Source: Clavibacter michiganensis subsp. tessellarius
GTDB lineage: Bacteria > Actinomycetota > Actinomycetes > Actinomycetales > Microbacteriaceae
Assembly (NCBI RefSeq): GCF_021922985.1
Contig: NZ_CP040788.1
Location: 2,046,001 to 2,110,000 of the forward strand
Direction: 5' to 3'
DNA length: 64,000 nucleotides
The notes beneath the pieces were generated by a model. It did no database searches. It was not told where the DNA came from and worked only from the letters and a program-made list of their open reading frames with translations. This document shows positions 30,538 to 39,023 of this stretch, piece after piece. How positions within the stretch are numbered: the first letter of the stretch is position 1; every line of letters starts with the position of its first letter. Both the position numbers and the translations under genes were made by a program.

Positions 30538-31614
30538 CTAGCCGGCGAGCGGGTCGCGCACGTCCTCCACCTGGCCGGACTCCGCGGAGCGGCCCGCGGC
30601 CTCCATCAGCGCGAGGCTGCCGAGGTTGTCGCGGCCGCTCGTCTCCGGCGGCGGGCCGCCGAGGATCGAGAGGGCGAAGGCGCGGAGGCCCGCGGCGCGG
30701 CCCTTCAGCGGCAGCGTCTCGAGGTCGAGCTCGCGCTCGGCGCCGTCGGCGTCGCGGATCCCGACCCGGTCGGCCGAGACGCCCTCGCCGCGGCTCGTGA
30801 ACGTCAGCTCGCCGTCGGCGCCGGAGATGCGCCACTCGCCGGCCCACGGCGTCGCGGGTCCGCGGTGCAGCCAGCTGCCGCGGTAGTCGACGATCAGGCC
30901 GCCCTCCAGCTCGATGACCATGGAGGCGACCGCGGGGTCGCGGTAGTGGCTGAACGACGGGCGGCTGGTGCGGGCGAACACGCGCACGGCCTCGCGGCCC
31001 GTGATCATGCGGATCAGGTCGAAGTGGTGGATCGCCATGTCGTTGATGATCGGCTGCGGGAACCGGTAGTGCGGGTAGTCGTCGGGCTCGTCGTTGTCCC
31101 ACTGGCGGAAGTCGATCTCGATGGTCGCGACCTCGCCCAGCGCGTCGGCCGCGAGCAGCTCGCGCACGCGCCGCGGCGCCGGGTACCAGCGGTAGTTCTG
31201 GCTGACCTGCACGATGAGGCCCAGCTCCTCGCCCCGGCGGACCACGGCGGCGGCCTCCGCGGTGGAGTTCGCGAACGGCTTCTCGACGATCACGTGCTTG
31301 CCGGCCTCCAGCGCCTCCAGCGCGAGGGGCGCGTGCGTGACGGCCGGCGCGGTGACGATGACGGCGTCCGCCTCCACCGCGGCGAGCGCGTCGGCGAGCG
31401 ACGCGAACGCGGCCTCCGCGGGCAGGCCGAGGATCGCGCGCACCTTCTCGCGGGTGGGCTCGCTCGGATCCACGATCGCGACGACCTCGACCTCGGCGAC
31501 CCGGGGCACGGCGTTGCGCGCCCAGTCGCCGCCCCAGCCGCCGAGGCCGACGTGGATCACGCGGACGCGCGGGCCGGAGGAGGCGGAGGCGGCGGGCCCC
31601 TTCGCGGCGCTCAT
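30538..31614 (-). CDS. Gfo/Idh/MocA family oxidoreductase
   Basis: 358 aa. NAD(P) site [16 protein letters not shown], then [19 protein letters not shown] and the catalytic Lys block [13 protein letters not shown], then the C-terminal beta sheet. Second gene of a unit with ThuA: ATGA overlap at 31611-31614. Such ThuA/Gfo pairs act on disaccharides or inositol-like sugars (ketosugar formation); substrate unknown. A TIM-barrel isomerase is divergently transcribed next door and probably belongs to the same pathway. Confidence 0.88.
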   Translation of the reverse strand: MSAAKGPAASASSGPRVRVIHVGLGGWGGDWARNAVPRVAEVEVVAIVDPSEPTREKVRAILGLPAEAAFASLADALAAVEADAVIVTAPAVTHAPLALEALEAGKHVIVEKPFANSTAEAAAVVRRGEELGLIVQVSQNYRWYPAPRRVRELLAADALGEVATIEIDFRQWDNDEPDDYPHYRFPQPIINDMAIHHFDLIRMITGREAVRVFARTSRPSFSHYRDPAVASMVIELEGGLIVDYRGSWLHRGPATPWAGEWRISGADGELTFTSRGEGVSADRVGIRDADGAERELDLETLPLKGRAAGLRAFALSILGGPPPETSGRDNLGSLALMEAAGRSAESGQVEDVRDPLAG

Positions 31615-32342
31615 CGGGCGAGGAACCAGTCGCGCGGGTGCTGGTCGGCCGTGAGGTCGGCGCGGCCCTGGGTGGGCGCGACCCAGCGGGCGGCGTTCGC
31701 GAGCACGCGGCGGATGTCGGGGTGGTGGTACACGGGGTACTCCTGGTCGCCCGGCGAGAAGTAGAAGACCCGGCCGCGGCCGCGGTGGTACGCGACGCCC
31801 GAGCGGAAGACCTCGCCGCCGGCGAAGGTGGAGAGGAACACCTCCTCGTCGGGGCGCGGGATGTCGAACTGCTCGCCGTACATCTCCTGCCGGTCGATGA
31901 CGATCGGATGCGGGATCCCCTCCGCGATCGGGTGCTGCGGCGCGATGGTCCAGACGAGCTCGCGCTCGCCGTCGTTGCGCCACTTCAGCGAGCACGTCGT
32001 GCCCATGAGGCGCGTGAAGACCTTGGAGTAGTGGCCGGAATGCAGGACGACGAGGCCCATGCCGGCGTGGACGTGGCGGATCACCCGCTCGACGACCTCG
32101 TCGGACACCTCGCCGTGGGCGACGTGGCCCCACCAGTACAGGACGTCGGTGGCGGCGAGGCGCTCCTCGGTGAGGCCGTGCTCCGGATCCTGCAGCGTCG
32201 CGGTGCTCACGGACGCGTCGTCGCCGAGCAGCTCGCGGAGGCCATCGGCGACGACGGCGTGGATCCCGTCCGGGTAGTGCGACAGGACGGTCGCGTCCCC
32301 CCGGCTCTCGTGCACGTTCTCGTTCCAGACGACGATGTCCAT
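31611..32342 (-). CDS. ThuA-like protein
   Basis: 243 aa. ThuA domain in the glutamine-amidotransferase-like fold: [45 protein letters not shown], then a Trp/Lys block SLKWRNDGE and [18 protein letters not shown]. ThuA acts in trehalose/sugar catabolism in Sinorhizobium as a 3-ketosugar-pathway partner of ThuB, a Gfo/Idh/MocA enzyme, which is exactly the neighbour here. Start has GAGGAG 5 bp upstream. Divergent from the isomerase gene. Confidence 0.88.
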   Translation of the reverse strand: MDIVVWNENVHESRGDATVLSHYPDGIHAVVADGLRELLGDDASVSTATLQDPEHGLTEERLAATDVLYWWGHVAHGEVSDEVVERVIRHVHAGMGLVVLHSGHYSKVFTRLMGTTCSLKWRNDGERELVWTIAPQHPIAEGIPHPIVIDRQEMYGEQFDIPRPDEEVFLSTFAGGEVFRSGVAYHRGRGRVFYFSPGDQEYPVYHHPDIRRVLANAARWVAPTQGRADLTADQHPRDWFLAR

Positions 32343-32434
32343 GGGCGCTCCTCGTTCGGCGGTGATCGGGGGAGCGGGCGTCGTGCGGCCGGGTCGGCCC
32401 GGGATCCACCCGGACGCGGCGGCGTGCCCGCGCC

Positions 32435-32444
32435 TACGATCGTA
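32435..32444. promoter_or_regulatory. Palindrome TACGATCGTA overlapping a -10
   Basis: A perfect 10-bp palindrome whose first half TACGAT is a good -10 for the rightward gene; ATG 32448 follows the hexamer by 7 bp. A repressor site over the -10 between the divergent sugar genes is plausible. Confidence 0.4.
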
Positions 32445-32447
32445 CGC

Positions 32448-32525
32448 ATGCCCCGCGCCGATGCGGGCGACCCGGGAGGCCGCATGAACGCCATCGCCAT
32501 CGACCCGACCGGAGCCGTCCGATGA
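32448..32525 (+). CDS. Possible 25-aa leader peptide, leaderless start
   Basis: ATG 32448 lies 7 bp after TACGAT; the frame reads [20 protein letters not shown] and stops at 32523-32525 overlapping the isomerase ATG (ATGA). A second ATG at 32484 has GGGAGG upstream. It could deliver ribosomes to the isomerase start, which lacks its own clear ribosome site. Confidence 0.35.
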   Translation: MPRADAGDPGGRMNAIAIDPTGAVR

Positions 32526-33358
32526 CGCGCCGGACGGACGCCGTCGGCCCGACCGACAAGGCCGTCCACGCCTGGTCCCTGGACGGGACGCTCGGGCATC
32601 CGCGGGTCCCGGGCCCGGACGGATCCGGCGCCGTCACCCGCGCCGCCGGCGCCCTCGACCTCCTCGACCTGCCCGCCGAGCTGGCCCGCCGCGGCTACCG
32701 GGCCGTGCAGCTCGCCCACTTCCAGCTGCCCACGCGCGACGCCTCCTACCTGGAGGAGCTGCGGGCCTCGCTCGAGTCGTCGGGCATCGTGCTCGACGCG
32801 TTCCTCGTCGACGACGGCGACCTCACCCACCCCACCGACGCCGACCTGCACGAGCGGTGGATCTCCGGCCTCCTCGACGACGCCCTCACCCTCGGCGCGC
32901 ACCACGCCCGCGTCGGCGCCGGCCGCAGCGCGCCCACCCCGGAGCTGATCGCCTCCAGCGCCCGGCGCATGTCGCGGCTCGCCGACGACCACCCGGGCGT
33001 GCAGGTGGTCGTCGAGAACTGGCGCGAGATGATGCCCGACGCGGACGCCGTGCTCGCCCTCCTGGCCGATGCCGGCGACATCCGCGTGCTCATCGACCTC
33101 GGCAACTGGACGATGCCCGACAAGCACGAGCAGCTCGCCCGCATCGCCCCGCACGCGGTCACCTGCCATGCCAAGGCCCACCGCCACGACGACGGCCGCC
33201 TCGACGACGTCGACTACGCCCGCTCCCTCCGCGTGCTCCAGGACGCCGGCTTCGCGGGCGCGCTCGCGATGGTGGACGAGTCGAGCCGGCCCGACGGATC
33301 CGACGAGTGGGACGGCCTGGAGCAGGAGTTCGAGGTGGTGCGGCGGGTGTTCGGGTGA
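32522..33358 (+). CDS. Sugar phosphate isomerase/epimerase (TIM barrel)
   Basis: 278 aa, AP-endonuclease-2-like xylose-isomerase fold. Family blocks: [40 protein letters not shown] (metal-binding Glu), [10 protein letters not shown] (Asp/His-type metal site region), [14 protein letters not shown] and [12 protein letters not shown]. Likely a metal-dependent isomerase/epimerase of a sugar or 3-ketosugar, consistent with the divergent ThuA-Gfo unit. Ends 25 bp before the convergent membrane gene. Confidence 0.85.
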   Translation: MTRRTDAVGPTDKAVHAWSLDGTLGHPRVPGPDGSGAVTRAAGALDLLDLPAELARRGYRAVQLAHFQLPTRDASYLEELRASLESSGIVLDAFLVDDGDLTHPTDADLHERWISGLLDDALTLGAHHARVGAGRSAPTPELIASSARRMSRLADDHPGVQVVVENWREMMPDADAVLALLADAGDIRVLIDLGNWTMPDKHEQLARIAPHAVTCHAKAHRHDDGRLDDVDYARSLRVLQDAGFAGALAMVDESSRPDGSDEWDGLEQEFEVVRRVFG

Positions 33359-33383
33359 TCCGGTTCGGGGTGCGCGTCCGGCG

Positions 33384-33854
33384 CTAGACCGCGGAGGTGC
33401 GCGCGCGTCCGCCCACCGCGCCGTGCGCGCGCAGGAGGAGCGCCGCGGATCCTCCCGCGAGGACGACCGCGCCGGCGACGGACACCGGCCGCACGTCCAT
33501 CACCGAGAGGATGCCCGCCCCGACGATCGCGGCCTCGGCGACGGCGCAGAGGCCGATCCCGACGAGCGCGGCGACCCGGCTGAGGCGCGCCAGCCGGACC
33601 GCCGCCGAGGCGAACAGCCAGACCACGAGCGTGAGGGCGCCCGCGAGGGGCGGCACGAGGACGAGCCCGAACCCGAAGCCGGAGCCGAAGCCGGGGATCA
33701 GCGGATCGGTGAGGGACGAGTCCCCCGTGACGGCCACGGTGAGGTACGCGAGGCCGAGCGTCGCTCCGAGGAGCAGGGCGCGCGAGGTGACGAACGCGAT
33801 GATCCGGTCGGCGGGATCCCACGCCGCGGCGCGGGGGTCGGCCGGTGCGCTCAT
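33384..33854 (-). CDS. Integral membrane protein (four helices)
   Basis: 156 aa, ATG at 33854. Four hydrophobic segments: about 23-45, 55-80 (with GFGSGFGFGLVLVPPLAG), 90-112 and 120-140. No known family; size and helix spacing resemble many actinobacterial DUF-type membrane proteins. Lies downstream of the ABC exporter on the opposite side of a 59-bp gap, same strand. Confidence 0.7.
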   Translation of the reverse strand: MSAPADPRAAAWDPADRIIAFVTSRALLLGATLGLAYLTVAVTGDSSLTDPLIPGFGSGFGFGLVLVPPLAGALTLVVWLFASAAVRLARLSRVAALVGIGLCAVAEAAIVGAGILSVMDVRPVSVAGAVVLAGGSAALLLRAHGAVGGRARTSAV

Positions 33855-33913
33855 CCCGCCACCGTATCGGCGCCCGGGGCAGCGCCTCAGGGCCGGGCGC
33901 CCGGGGCGCCGCG

Positions 33914-35860
33914 TCAGCGGCCGGGCTCGGCGAGCGCCACGCCGTCGTCCGCCGCCGCGCCCTCGTCCGCCACCGCGTCCACGTCCGCCGCCACCGTCTT
34001 CCGCACCGCGAACTGCGTCCGGTGCAGCTCCTCGTACCGGCCCGCGGCGGCCAGCAGCTCGTCGTGCGTGCCGCGCTCGACGATGGCACCGTCCTCGACC
34101 ACGAGGATCATGTCGGCGCTGCGGATGGTGGAGAGGCGGTGGGCGATGACGAGGGCCGTCCGCCCCTCGAGCGCCTCGCTCAGCGCGGCCTGCACCGCGG
34201 CCTCGGAGGTCGAGTCGAGCGCGGCCGTCGCCTCGTCGAGGATGACGACGCGCGGCTGCGCGAGCAGCAGCCGCGCGATGGTCATGCGCTGGCGCTCGCC
34301 GCCGGAGAGCCGGTAGCCGCGCTCCCCCACCATGGTGTCGAGCTGGTCGGGCAGGGAGCGGACGAGCGGCTCGAGCCGGGCGCGACGCACGGCGTCCCAC
34401 ACCTCCTCGTCGGTCGCCTCGGGCCGGGCCAGGCGCAGGTTGGACAGGATCGTCTCGTGGAACAGGTGGCCGTCCTGCGTCACCATGCCGAGGGTGTGCC
34501 GCATGGAGGCGAAGGTCACGTCGCGCACGTCCGTCCCCGCGAGGCGCACGGCGCCGCTGTCGACGTCGTAGAGGCGCGAGAGCAGCTGCGCGATGGTCGA
34601 CTTGCCGGCGCCGGACGTGCCGACGAGCGCCACGGTCTGCCCCGCCTCGATCCGGAAGGACACGCCGTGCAACACCTCCTCGCCGCCGCGGGTGTCGAGC
34701 GTGGAGACCTCCTCGAGGGAGGCCAGCGACACCTTGTCGGCGGACGGGTAGGCGAACCGCACGTCGTCGAACTCGACGGACACGGGACCCGCGGGCACGC
34801 TGCCGGCGTCCGGCTTCTCCTGGATGAGCGGCTCGAGGTCGAGCACCTCGAAGACGCGCTCGAAGCTGACGACCGCGCTCATGATCTCGACCCGCGCGTT
34901 CGCCAGGCTGGTCAGCGGCGCGTAGAGGCGCGTGAGGAGGAGCGCGAGCGTGACGACCTCGCCGGTGTCGAGCTGGTCGGACAGCGCGAGGAAGCCGCCG
35001 AGCCCGTAGACGAGCGCGAGGGCGAGCGCGGAGACGAGCATCAGCGCGGTGACGAAGACGAACTGGAGCATCGCGGTGCGCACGCCGATGTCGCGGACGC
35101 GGGCGGCGCGCACGCGGAACTCCGCGGACTCCTCGCCGGGCCGGCCGAACAGCTTCACGAGGGTGGCGCCGGGCGCCGAGAAGCGCTCGGTCATCTGCGT
35201 GCTCATGGCGGAGTTGTGGTCGGCGGCCTCGCGGCGGAGCGCAGCGAGGCGACCGCCCATGCGGCGCGCGGGCACGAGGAAGACGGGGAGCATGATCACC
35301 GCGAGCACGGTCACGAGCCACGACGTGCTGAGCATGACGGCCAGGGTGAGGATCAGCGCCACGAGGTTCGTGACCACGCCGGAGAGGGTGCCGCTGAAGG
35401 CCTGCTGCGCGCCGATCACGTCGTTGTTGAGGCGGCTCACGAGGGCGCCCGTGCGCGTGCGGGTGAAGAACGCGATGGGCATCCTCTGCACGTGGTCGAA
35501 CACGGCGGTGCGGAGGTCGAGGATCACGCCCTCGCCGATGCGCGCCGAGAACCAGCGGGTGACGAGCGAGACGCCGGCGTCGGCCACGGCCACGAGGGCG
35601 ATGACGACGGCGAGCCGGATGATCGTGCCCACCTCGCCGCGGGCCACGATCACGTCGACCACCTGGCCCGCGAGCACCGGCGTCGCGACCGCGAGGAACG
35701 CGCCGACGACGGACAGCCCGATGAAGACGAGCAGCTTCGCCCGGTACGGCACCGCGAACGTCAGGATCCGCTTCACGGACTCGCGGGAGATGCCGCGCGA
35801 CCCGTCCCGCGCGCTCGAGATCTTGTAGAGCGAGCTCCAGGCGACGCCTTCCATGCTCAT
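33914..35860 (-). CDS. ABC exporter, fused permease-ATPase (MsbA/LmrA type)
   Basis: 648 aa half-transporter. Six helices in residues 40-330 (first at about 42-68), then a nucleotide-binding domain from about 360: Walker A GTSGAGKST (414-422), signature LSGGERQ (518-524), Walker B VVILDEAT (538-545), H-loop IAHRLSTIRSAD. Functions as a dimer exporting lipids, drugs or peptides. It has a C-terminal acidic tail. An insert before Walker A (SLASLEEVSTLDTRGGEEV) is longer than usual. Monocistronic, no partner half-transporter nearby. Confidence 0.93.
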   Translation of the reverse strand: MSMEGVAWSSLYKISSARDGSRGISRESVKRILTFAVPYRAKLLVFIGLSVVGAFLAVATPVLAGQVVDVIVARGEVGTIIRLAVVIALVAVADAGVSLVTRWFSARIGEGVILDLRTAVFDHVQRMPIAFFTRTRTGALVSRLNNDVIGAQQAFSGTLSGVVTNLVALILTLAVMLSTSWLVTVLAVIMLPVFLVPARRMGGRLAALRREAADHNSAMSTQMTERFSAPGATLVKLFGRPGEESAEFRVRAARVRDIGVRTAMLQFVFVTALMLVSALALALVYGLGGFLALSDQLDTGEVVTLALLLTRLYAPLTSLANARVEIMSAVVSFERVFEVLDLEPLIQEKPDAGSVPAGPVSVEFDDVRFAYPSADKVSLASLEEVSTLDTRGGEEVLHGVSFRIEAGQTVALVGTSGAGKSTIAQLLSRLYDVDSGAVRLAGTDVRDVTFASMRHTLGMVTQDGHLFHETILSNLRLARPEATDEEVWDAVRRARLEPLVRSLPDQLDTMVGERGYRLSGGERQRMTIARLLLAQPRVVILDEATAALDSTSEAAVQAALSEALEGRTALVIAHRLSTIRSADMILVVEDGAIVERGTHDELLAAAGRYEELHRTQFAVRKTVAADVDAVADEGAAADDGVALAEPGR

Positions 35861-36265
35861 GCTGGTTCCTCTCGTGGGCGCTGCGCTCCGCTCGGGCGAG
35901 CGGCGGTCCGCCCGGGGTCGGACGTGCCTGCGGGCCGGGCGGCGTCCGCGTCGATGTCCCGGCCGGCGACGTCGTCGTCGCGACCGGATCCGCGGACGGG
36001 GCGTGGACGGGTCGTCCTGCCGGTGGGCGCATGCCCATCATGAGCCACGGACGGCGCGATCACGTCCTCGGACAGGGAGCCGACACCGGATGCGCCCGGG
36101 CGACCCGCGCATTGGACGGATGCCGCCCTGGCCCGGCTGCGTCAGATGATCGGACCGCGCACGCCGGAGGGGCGGGCCGCCTCCTCGGCGACCCGCCCCT
36201 CCTCTGCTCCCGCTACCGGCGGTCGTCCGGGGCGCGCCAGCGCGTCCAGGGCTCGCCCGGCCGTG
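35861..36265. other. Intergenic region between ABC exporter and GlsB
   Basis: 405 bp without a gene. It holds the ABC exporter leader at the left and the hairpin at 36166-36202 at the right. No promoter, repeat or RNA gene was recognised in the rest. Confidence 0.45.
36166..36202 (-). terminator. Hairpin terminator of the GlsB gene
   Basis: Perfect 11-bp stem GGAGGGGCGGG / CCCGCCCCTCC with a 15-nt loop, 64 bp beyond the glsB stop. Confidence 0.65.
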
Positions 36266-36266
36266 T

Positions 36267-36545
36267 TCAGCGGCGAACGGACTTGCGGCCGCCGACCTTC
36301 ACGTAGACGAGCAGCACGATGATGGCGCCGATGATCGAGCCGATGATGCCGGCGGGCTGGAAGAAGCCCTCCATGGCGTCGTGCTGGAAGAGCAGGAAGC
36401 CGAGGAAGCCGCCGACGAACGAGCCGATGATCCCGAGCAGGATCGTCATGGGGATCGACAGGTTCTGGCGTCCGGGGACGACCGCGCGGGCGATGAAGCC
36501 CGCGATGAGTCCGACGACGATGAGGCTGATGATGAGTCCGAGCAT
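36267..36545 (-). CDS. GlsB/YeaQ/YmgE stress-response membrane protein
   Basis: 92 aa, three hydrophobic segments (3-22, 33-52, 65-82). Family hallmarks: LIVVGLIAGFIARAVVPG, MTILLGIIGSFVGGFLG and PAGIIGSIIGAIIVLLVY. These small proteins are induced by stress and stationary phase; the old name transglycosylase-associated is misleading. The last residues VKVGGRKSVRR are basic. Divergent from the LuxR gene, whose operator region lies just upstream. Confidence 0.9.
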   Translation of the reverse strand: MLGLIISLIVVGLIAGFIARAVVPGRQNLSIPMTILLGIIGSFVGGFLGFLLFQHDAMEGFFQPAGIIGSIIGAIIVLLVYVKVGGRKSVRR

Positions 36546-36619
36546 GGTGATCTCTCTTCTGTGCGAGCACGTCAGGAAGACGCGCGGTGGTGCCCGTTCG
36601 GGGCGATGACCTCAATCAA

Positions 36620-36657
36620 CCACCCTCCGGGGTGTGGGTGCACACCCCTGGGGGTGG
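36620..36657. promoter_or_regulatory. 17-bp inverted repeat before the LuxR gene
   Basis: Arms CCACCCTCCGGGGTGTG and CACACCCCTGGGGGTGG match at 15 of 17 positions around a 4-nt loop GGTG; the inner 8 bp are perfect. It ends 12 bp before the ATG at 36670 and sits in the divergent space with glsB. It can be a regulator operator or an RNA hairpin that hides the start of the LuxR gene. Confidence 0.65.
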
Positions 36658-36669
36658 GATCCTGGATCC

Positions 36670-37338
36670 ATGCCCGCCACCCGCACCCGCCCCGTCACGA
36701 TCGCGCTCGTCGACGACTACGACGTGGTGCTGACGGGCCTCGCCCACATGTTCGACGACTACCGCGACCGCGTGCTGGTCGCCGAGATCGACGCGAACGC
36801 GGCCCTCTCCGACGACATCGACATCGTGCTCTACGACTCGTTCGCGCAGCCGGAGTCCGACCACCACGAGATCGCCGAGCTGGTGCGGAACCCGCGGGCC
36901 CGCCGCGTGGTCGTCTACACCTGGAACTTCCAGCCCGAGCTGATCGCCGACGCCCGCCGGCAGGGCGTGCAGGGCTACCTCTCCAAGGCGCTGCCGGCGC
37001 GGGAGCTCGTGGAGGCGCTCGAGCGGATCCACGCGGGCGAGGAGCTCTTCAACGACGCGCCGCTGCGGGCCGCGAGCGCGCCGTCGCTCGACTGGCCGGG
37101 CAAGCGCGAGGGGATCACGGACCGCGAGTCGGAGATCCTCGCGCTCATCACGCAGGGCAAGAGCAACCAGGAGGTCGCGGCGCTCACGTACCTCTCCCCC
37201 AACACGGTGAAGAGCTACATCCGCTCGATCTACCGGAAGATCCAGGTGCAGAGCCGCACCCAGGCGGTCATCTGGGGCGTGGGGCACGGGTTCAGCCCGG
37301 ACCACCATCGGATCGACCATTGGTTGGGTGGGCCGTAG
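36670..37338 (+). CDS. NarL/LuxR-type response regulator
   Basis: 222 aa. Receiver-like domain 1-125: IALVDDYDVVLTGL and a central Asp in DIVLYDSFAQPE, later GVQGYLSKALPARELVEAL (Lys and the alpha4-beta5 face). LuxR HTH 150-215: ITDRESEILALITQGKSNQE and TVKSYIRSIYRKIQV. No histidine kinase is adjacent, so it may be orphan. The inverted repeat just before the ATG suggests autoregulation. Confidence 0.88.
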   Translation: MPATRTRPVTIALVDDYDVVLTGLAHMFDDYRDRVLVAEIDANAALSDDIDIVLYDSFAQPESDHHEIAELVRNPRARRVVVYTWNFQPELIADARRQGVQGYLSKALPARELVEALERIHAGEELFNDAPLRAASAPSLDWPGKREGITDRESEILALITQGKSNQEVAALTYLSPNTVKSYIRSIYRKIQVQSRTQAVIWGVGHGFSPDHHRIDHWLGGP

Positions 37339-37359
37339 GGAGAGCGAGCGATAGGACGC

Positions 37360-37572
37360 TCAGCCGAGCACGTGCCGCCGGATCTCGGCGACCGCCTCCT
37401 CCGAGGTGATCTCCTCCCGCGCGGCCCGCTCGGTGATCTCGAGCAGGACCGGGTCGGTCACCTCGCCGCCGGCCAGCGCGAGCGCCGCATCCGCGAAGGC
37501 CAGGCTCTCGGCCGCGCGTGCCTCGACATCGTCGGCCTCGTCGAATCCGAGCCCCGCGTGCGTCTCCGTCAT
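37360..37572 (-). CDS. VbhA-like antitoxin (copy 2)
   Basis: 70 aa, second of two tandem paralogs; its ATG overlaps the stop of the first (37569-37572, ATGA). AFADAALALAGGEVTD followed by ITERAAREEITSEEAVAEIR matches VbhA-type Fic antitoxins in length and order. In classical VbhA the helix carries S/TxxxEG; here the expected Glu is Ala (LALAG), as in copy 1. No Fic toxin (HPFxxGNGR) is encoded nearby or anywhere seen in the window. Confidence 0.6.
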   Translation of the reverse strand: MTETHAGLGFDEADDVEARAAESLAFADAALALAGGEVTDPVLLEITERAAREEITSEEAVAEIRRHVLG

Positions 37573-37814
37573 CTCGGCAGGTCCCCGTCACCCGAAGCGA
37601 CGTTCGACGACGGAACATCGCCCTGGATGTGCCGACGGATTTCCGCGATGGCCTCGTCCCCGGTGATCTCCTGCCGCGCGGCACGCTCGAGGATGGTGCG
37701 GAGCACCGGATCGGTCACCTCGTGCCCGGCCAGCGCGAGCGCGGCGTCGGCGAATGCGAGATGCTCGCGGACTCGTGCGTCCTCGGCGGCGGCGGCGTTC
37801 TCTGCGTGCGACAT
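37569..37814 (-). CDS. VbhA-like antitoxin (copy 1)
   Basis: 81 aa, ATG at 37814, about 60% identical to the following gene over the core AFADAALALAGHEVTDPVL and LERAARQEITGDEAIAEIRR. The C-terminus has 12 extra residues after HIQG. The inhibitory-helix Glu of VbhA is replaced by Ala. First gene of a two-gene unit upstream of nothing toxin-like; facing away from the S66 peptidase gene with 82 bp between starts. Confidence 0.6.
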   Translation of the reverse strand: MSHAENAAAAEDARVREHLAFADAALALAGHEVTDPVLRTILERAARQEITGDEAIAEIRRHIQGDVPSSNVASGDGDLPR

Positions 37815-37896
37815 GACGGGGCCCTTCCGTTCGGTCGCATGAGAGTACCGAGCGGAGCGGGTCGGAGTCCGCGCACTCCCGGCCGCCTCTGGGAGC

Positions 37897-38970
37897 ATGA
37901 CCCGCATGATCCCCTCCACCTCCTCCCGCTTCCGCAAGTCCGTGCCCAAGGCGAAGGCGGGAGACCGGGTGGCGGTGCTGAGCCCCGCATTCGCGGCCCC
38001 CGGGATCGCGCCCGAGGTGCACGAGCAGGCGATGCGGCGGCTGCAGGAGGCGACCGGGCTGATCCCCGTCGAGTACCGGACCACCCGGCGGCTCGGCGCC
38101 AGCGCCCGCGACCGCGCCGCCGACATCACGGCCGCGTTCGCCGACGACTCCATCCGCGCCATCGTCTCGACCATCGGCGGGGACGACCAGGTCACCGTGG
38201 TGCCGCACGTCGACATCGAGGAGCTGGCCCGGAACCCCAAGCCGTTCCTCGGCTACAGCGACAACACGAACCTGCACAACCTGCTCGCGGGGCTCGGCAT
38301 CCCGAGCTTCTACGGCGGATCCACCCAGGTGCACCTGGGCGCCGGGCCCGCCATCGACGACGTGCACCTGCGCTCGCTGCGGGCCGCGCTGATCGAGGGC
38401 GGCGAGCTCGAGATCACCGAGCCCGGGGAGTCGGAGGACTTCGGGATCGACTGGACGGATCCTCGCGCCCTCACCGAGCACGGCGAGCGCCACGCGACGG
38501 AACCGTGGAAGTGGGCCGGCCCGGCGAAGACGGTGGAGGGGCCGACGTGGGGCGGCTGCATCGAGGTGATCGACCAGATCGCCATGGCCGACCGCATGCC
38601 CGAGGTCGCGAAGCTCGAGGGCGGGATCCTGCTGCTCGAGACGAGCGAGGAGGTGCCGTCGGCCGACAGCGTGCGCCGCTGGGTGCGCGGGCTCGGCGAG
38701 CGCGGGATCCTCGACGTCGTGGCGGGCGTGCTCGTCGCCCGGCCGCCGACCATCCTGATGGGCGCGCCGGTGCCGTCGGCCGAGGAGCGCGCGCGGCTGC
38801 GGGCCGAGCAGCGCGACACGGTCATCGAGCAGGTCGCCCGGTACAACCCGCGCGCGGTCGTGTGCGTGGGCGTGCCGTTCGGGCACACGCGGCCGCAGTG
38901 GATCCTGCCCCACGGCGGCACGGTGCGACTCGACGGGGCGGCGAAGACGGTGTTCGCGGACTACAGCTGA
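37897..38970 (+). CDS. S66 family peptidase (MccF/LD-carboxypeptidase-like)
   Basis: 357 aa (ATG 37897; ATG 37909, better placed after GGGAG, would remove 4 residues). Ser nucleophile 121 in FLGYSDNTNL, Glu248 in LLLETSEE, His330 in VPFGHTRPQ: the Ser-Glu-His triad of the family. IRAIVSTIGGDDQ is the oxyanion block. MccF-type members cleave aminoacyl nucleotides and give self-immunity to microcin C; others trim murein tetrapeptides. Cytosolic here (no signal peptide), which favours the MccF side. No microcin biosynthesis genes nearby. Confidence 0.88.
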   Translation: MTRMIPSTSSRFRKSVPKAKAGDRVAVLSPAFAAPGIAPEVHEQAMRRLQEATGLIPVEYRTTRRLGASARDRAADITAAFADDSIRAIVSTIGGDDQVTVVPHVDIEELARNPKPFLGYSDNTNLHNLLAGLGIPSFYGGSTQVHLGAGPAIDDVHLRSLRAALIEGGELEITEPGESEDFGIDWTDPRALTEHGERHATEPWKWAGPAKTVEGPTWGGCIEVIDQIAMADRMPEVAKLEGGILLLETSEEVPSADSVRRWVRGLGERGILDVVAGVLVARPPTILMGAPVPSAEERARLRAEQRDTVIEQVARYNPRAVVCVGVPFGHTRPQWILPHGGTVRLDGAAKTVFADYS

Positions 38971-39011
38971 CGCGTGGACGCCCGGACGGCGGTGCCGATC
39001 CGGTCGCTGGA

Positions 39012-39017
39012 TAGGCT
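39012..39017 (+). promoter_or_regulatory. Candidate -10 (TAGGCT), leaderless start
   Basis: TAGGCT lies 6 bp before the GTG start at 39024 and no ribosome site is present. Confidence 0.35.
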
Positions 39018-39023
39018 TCGCGC

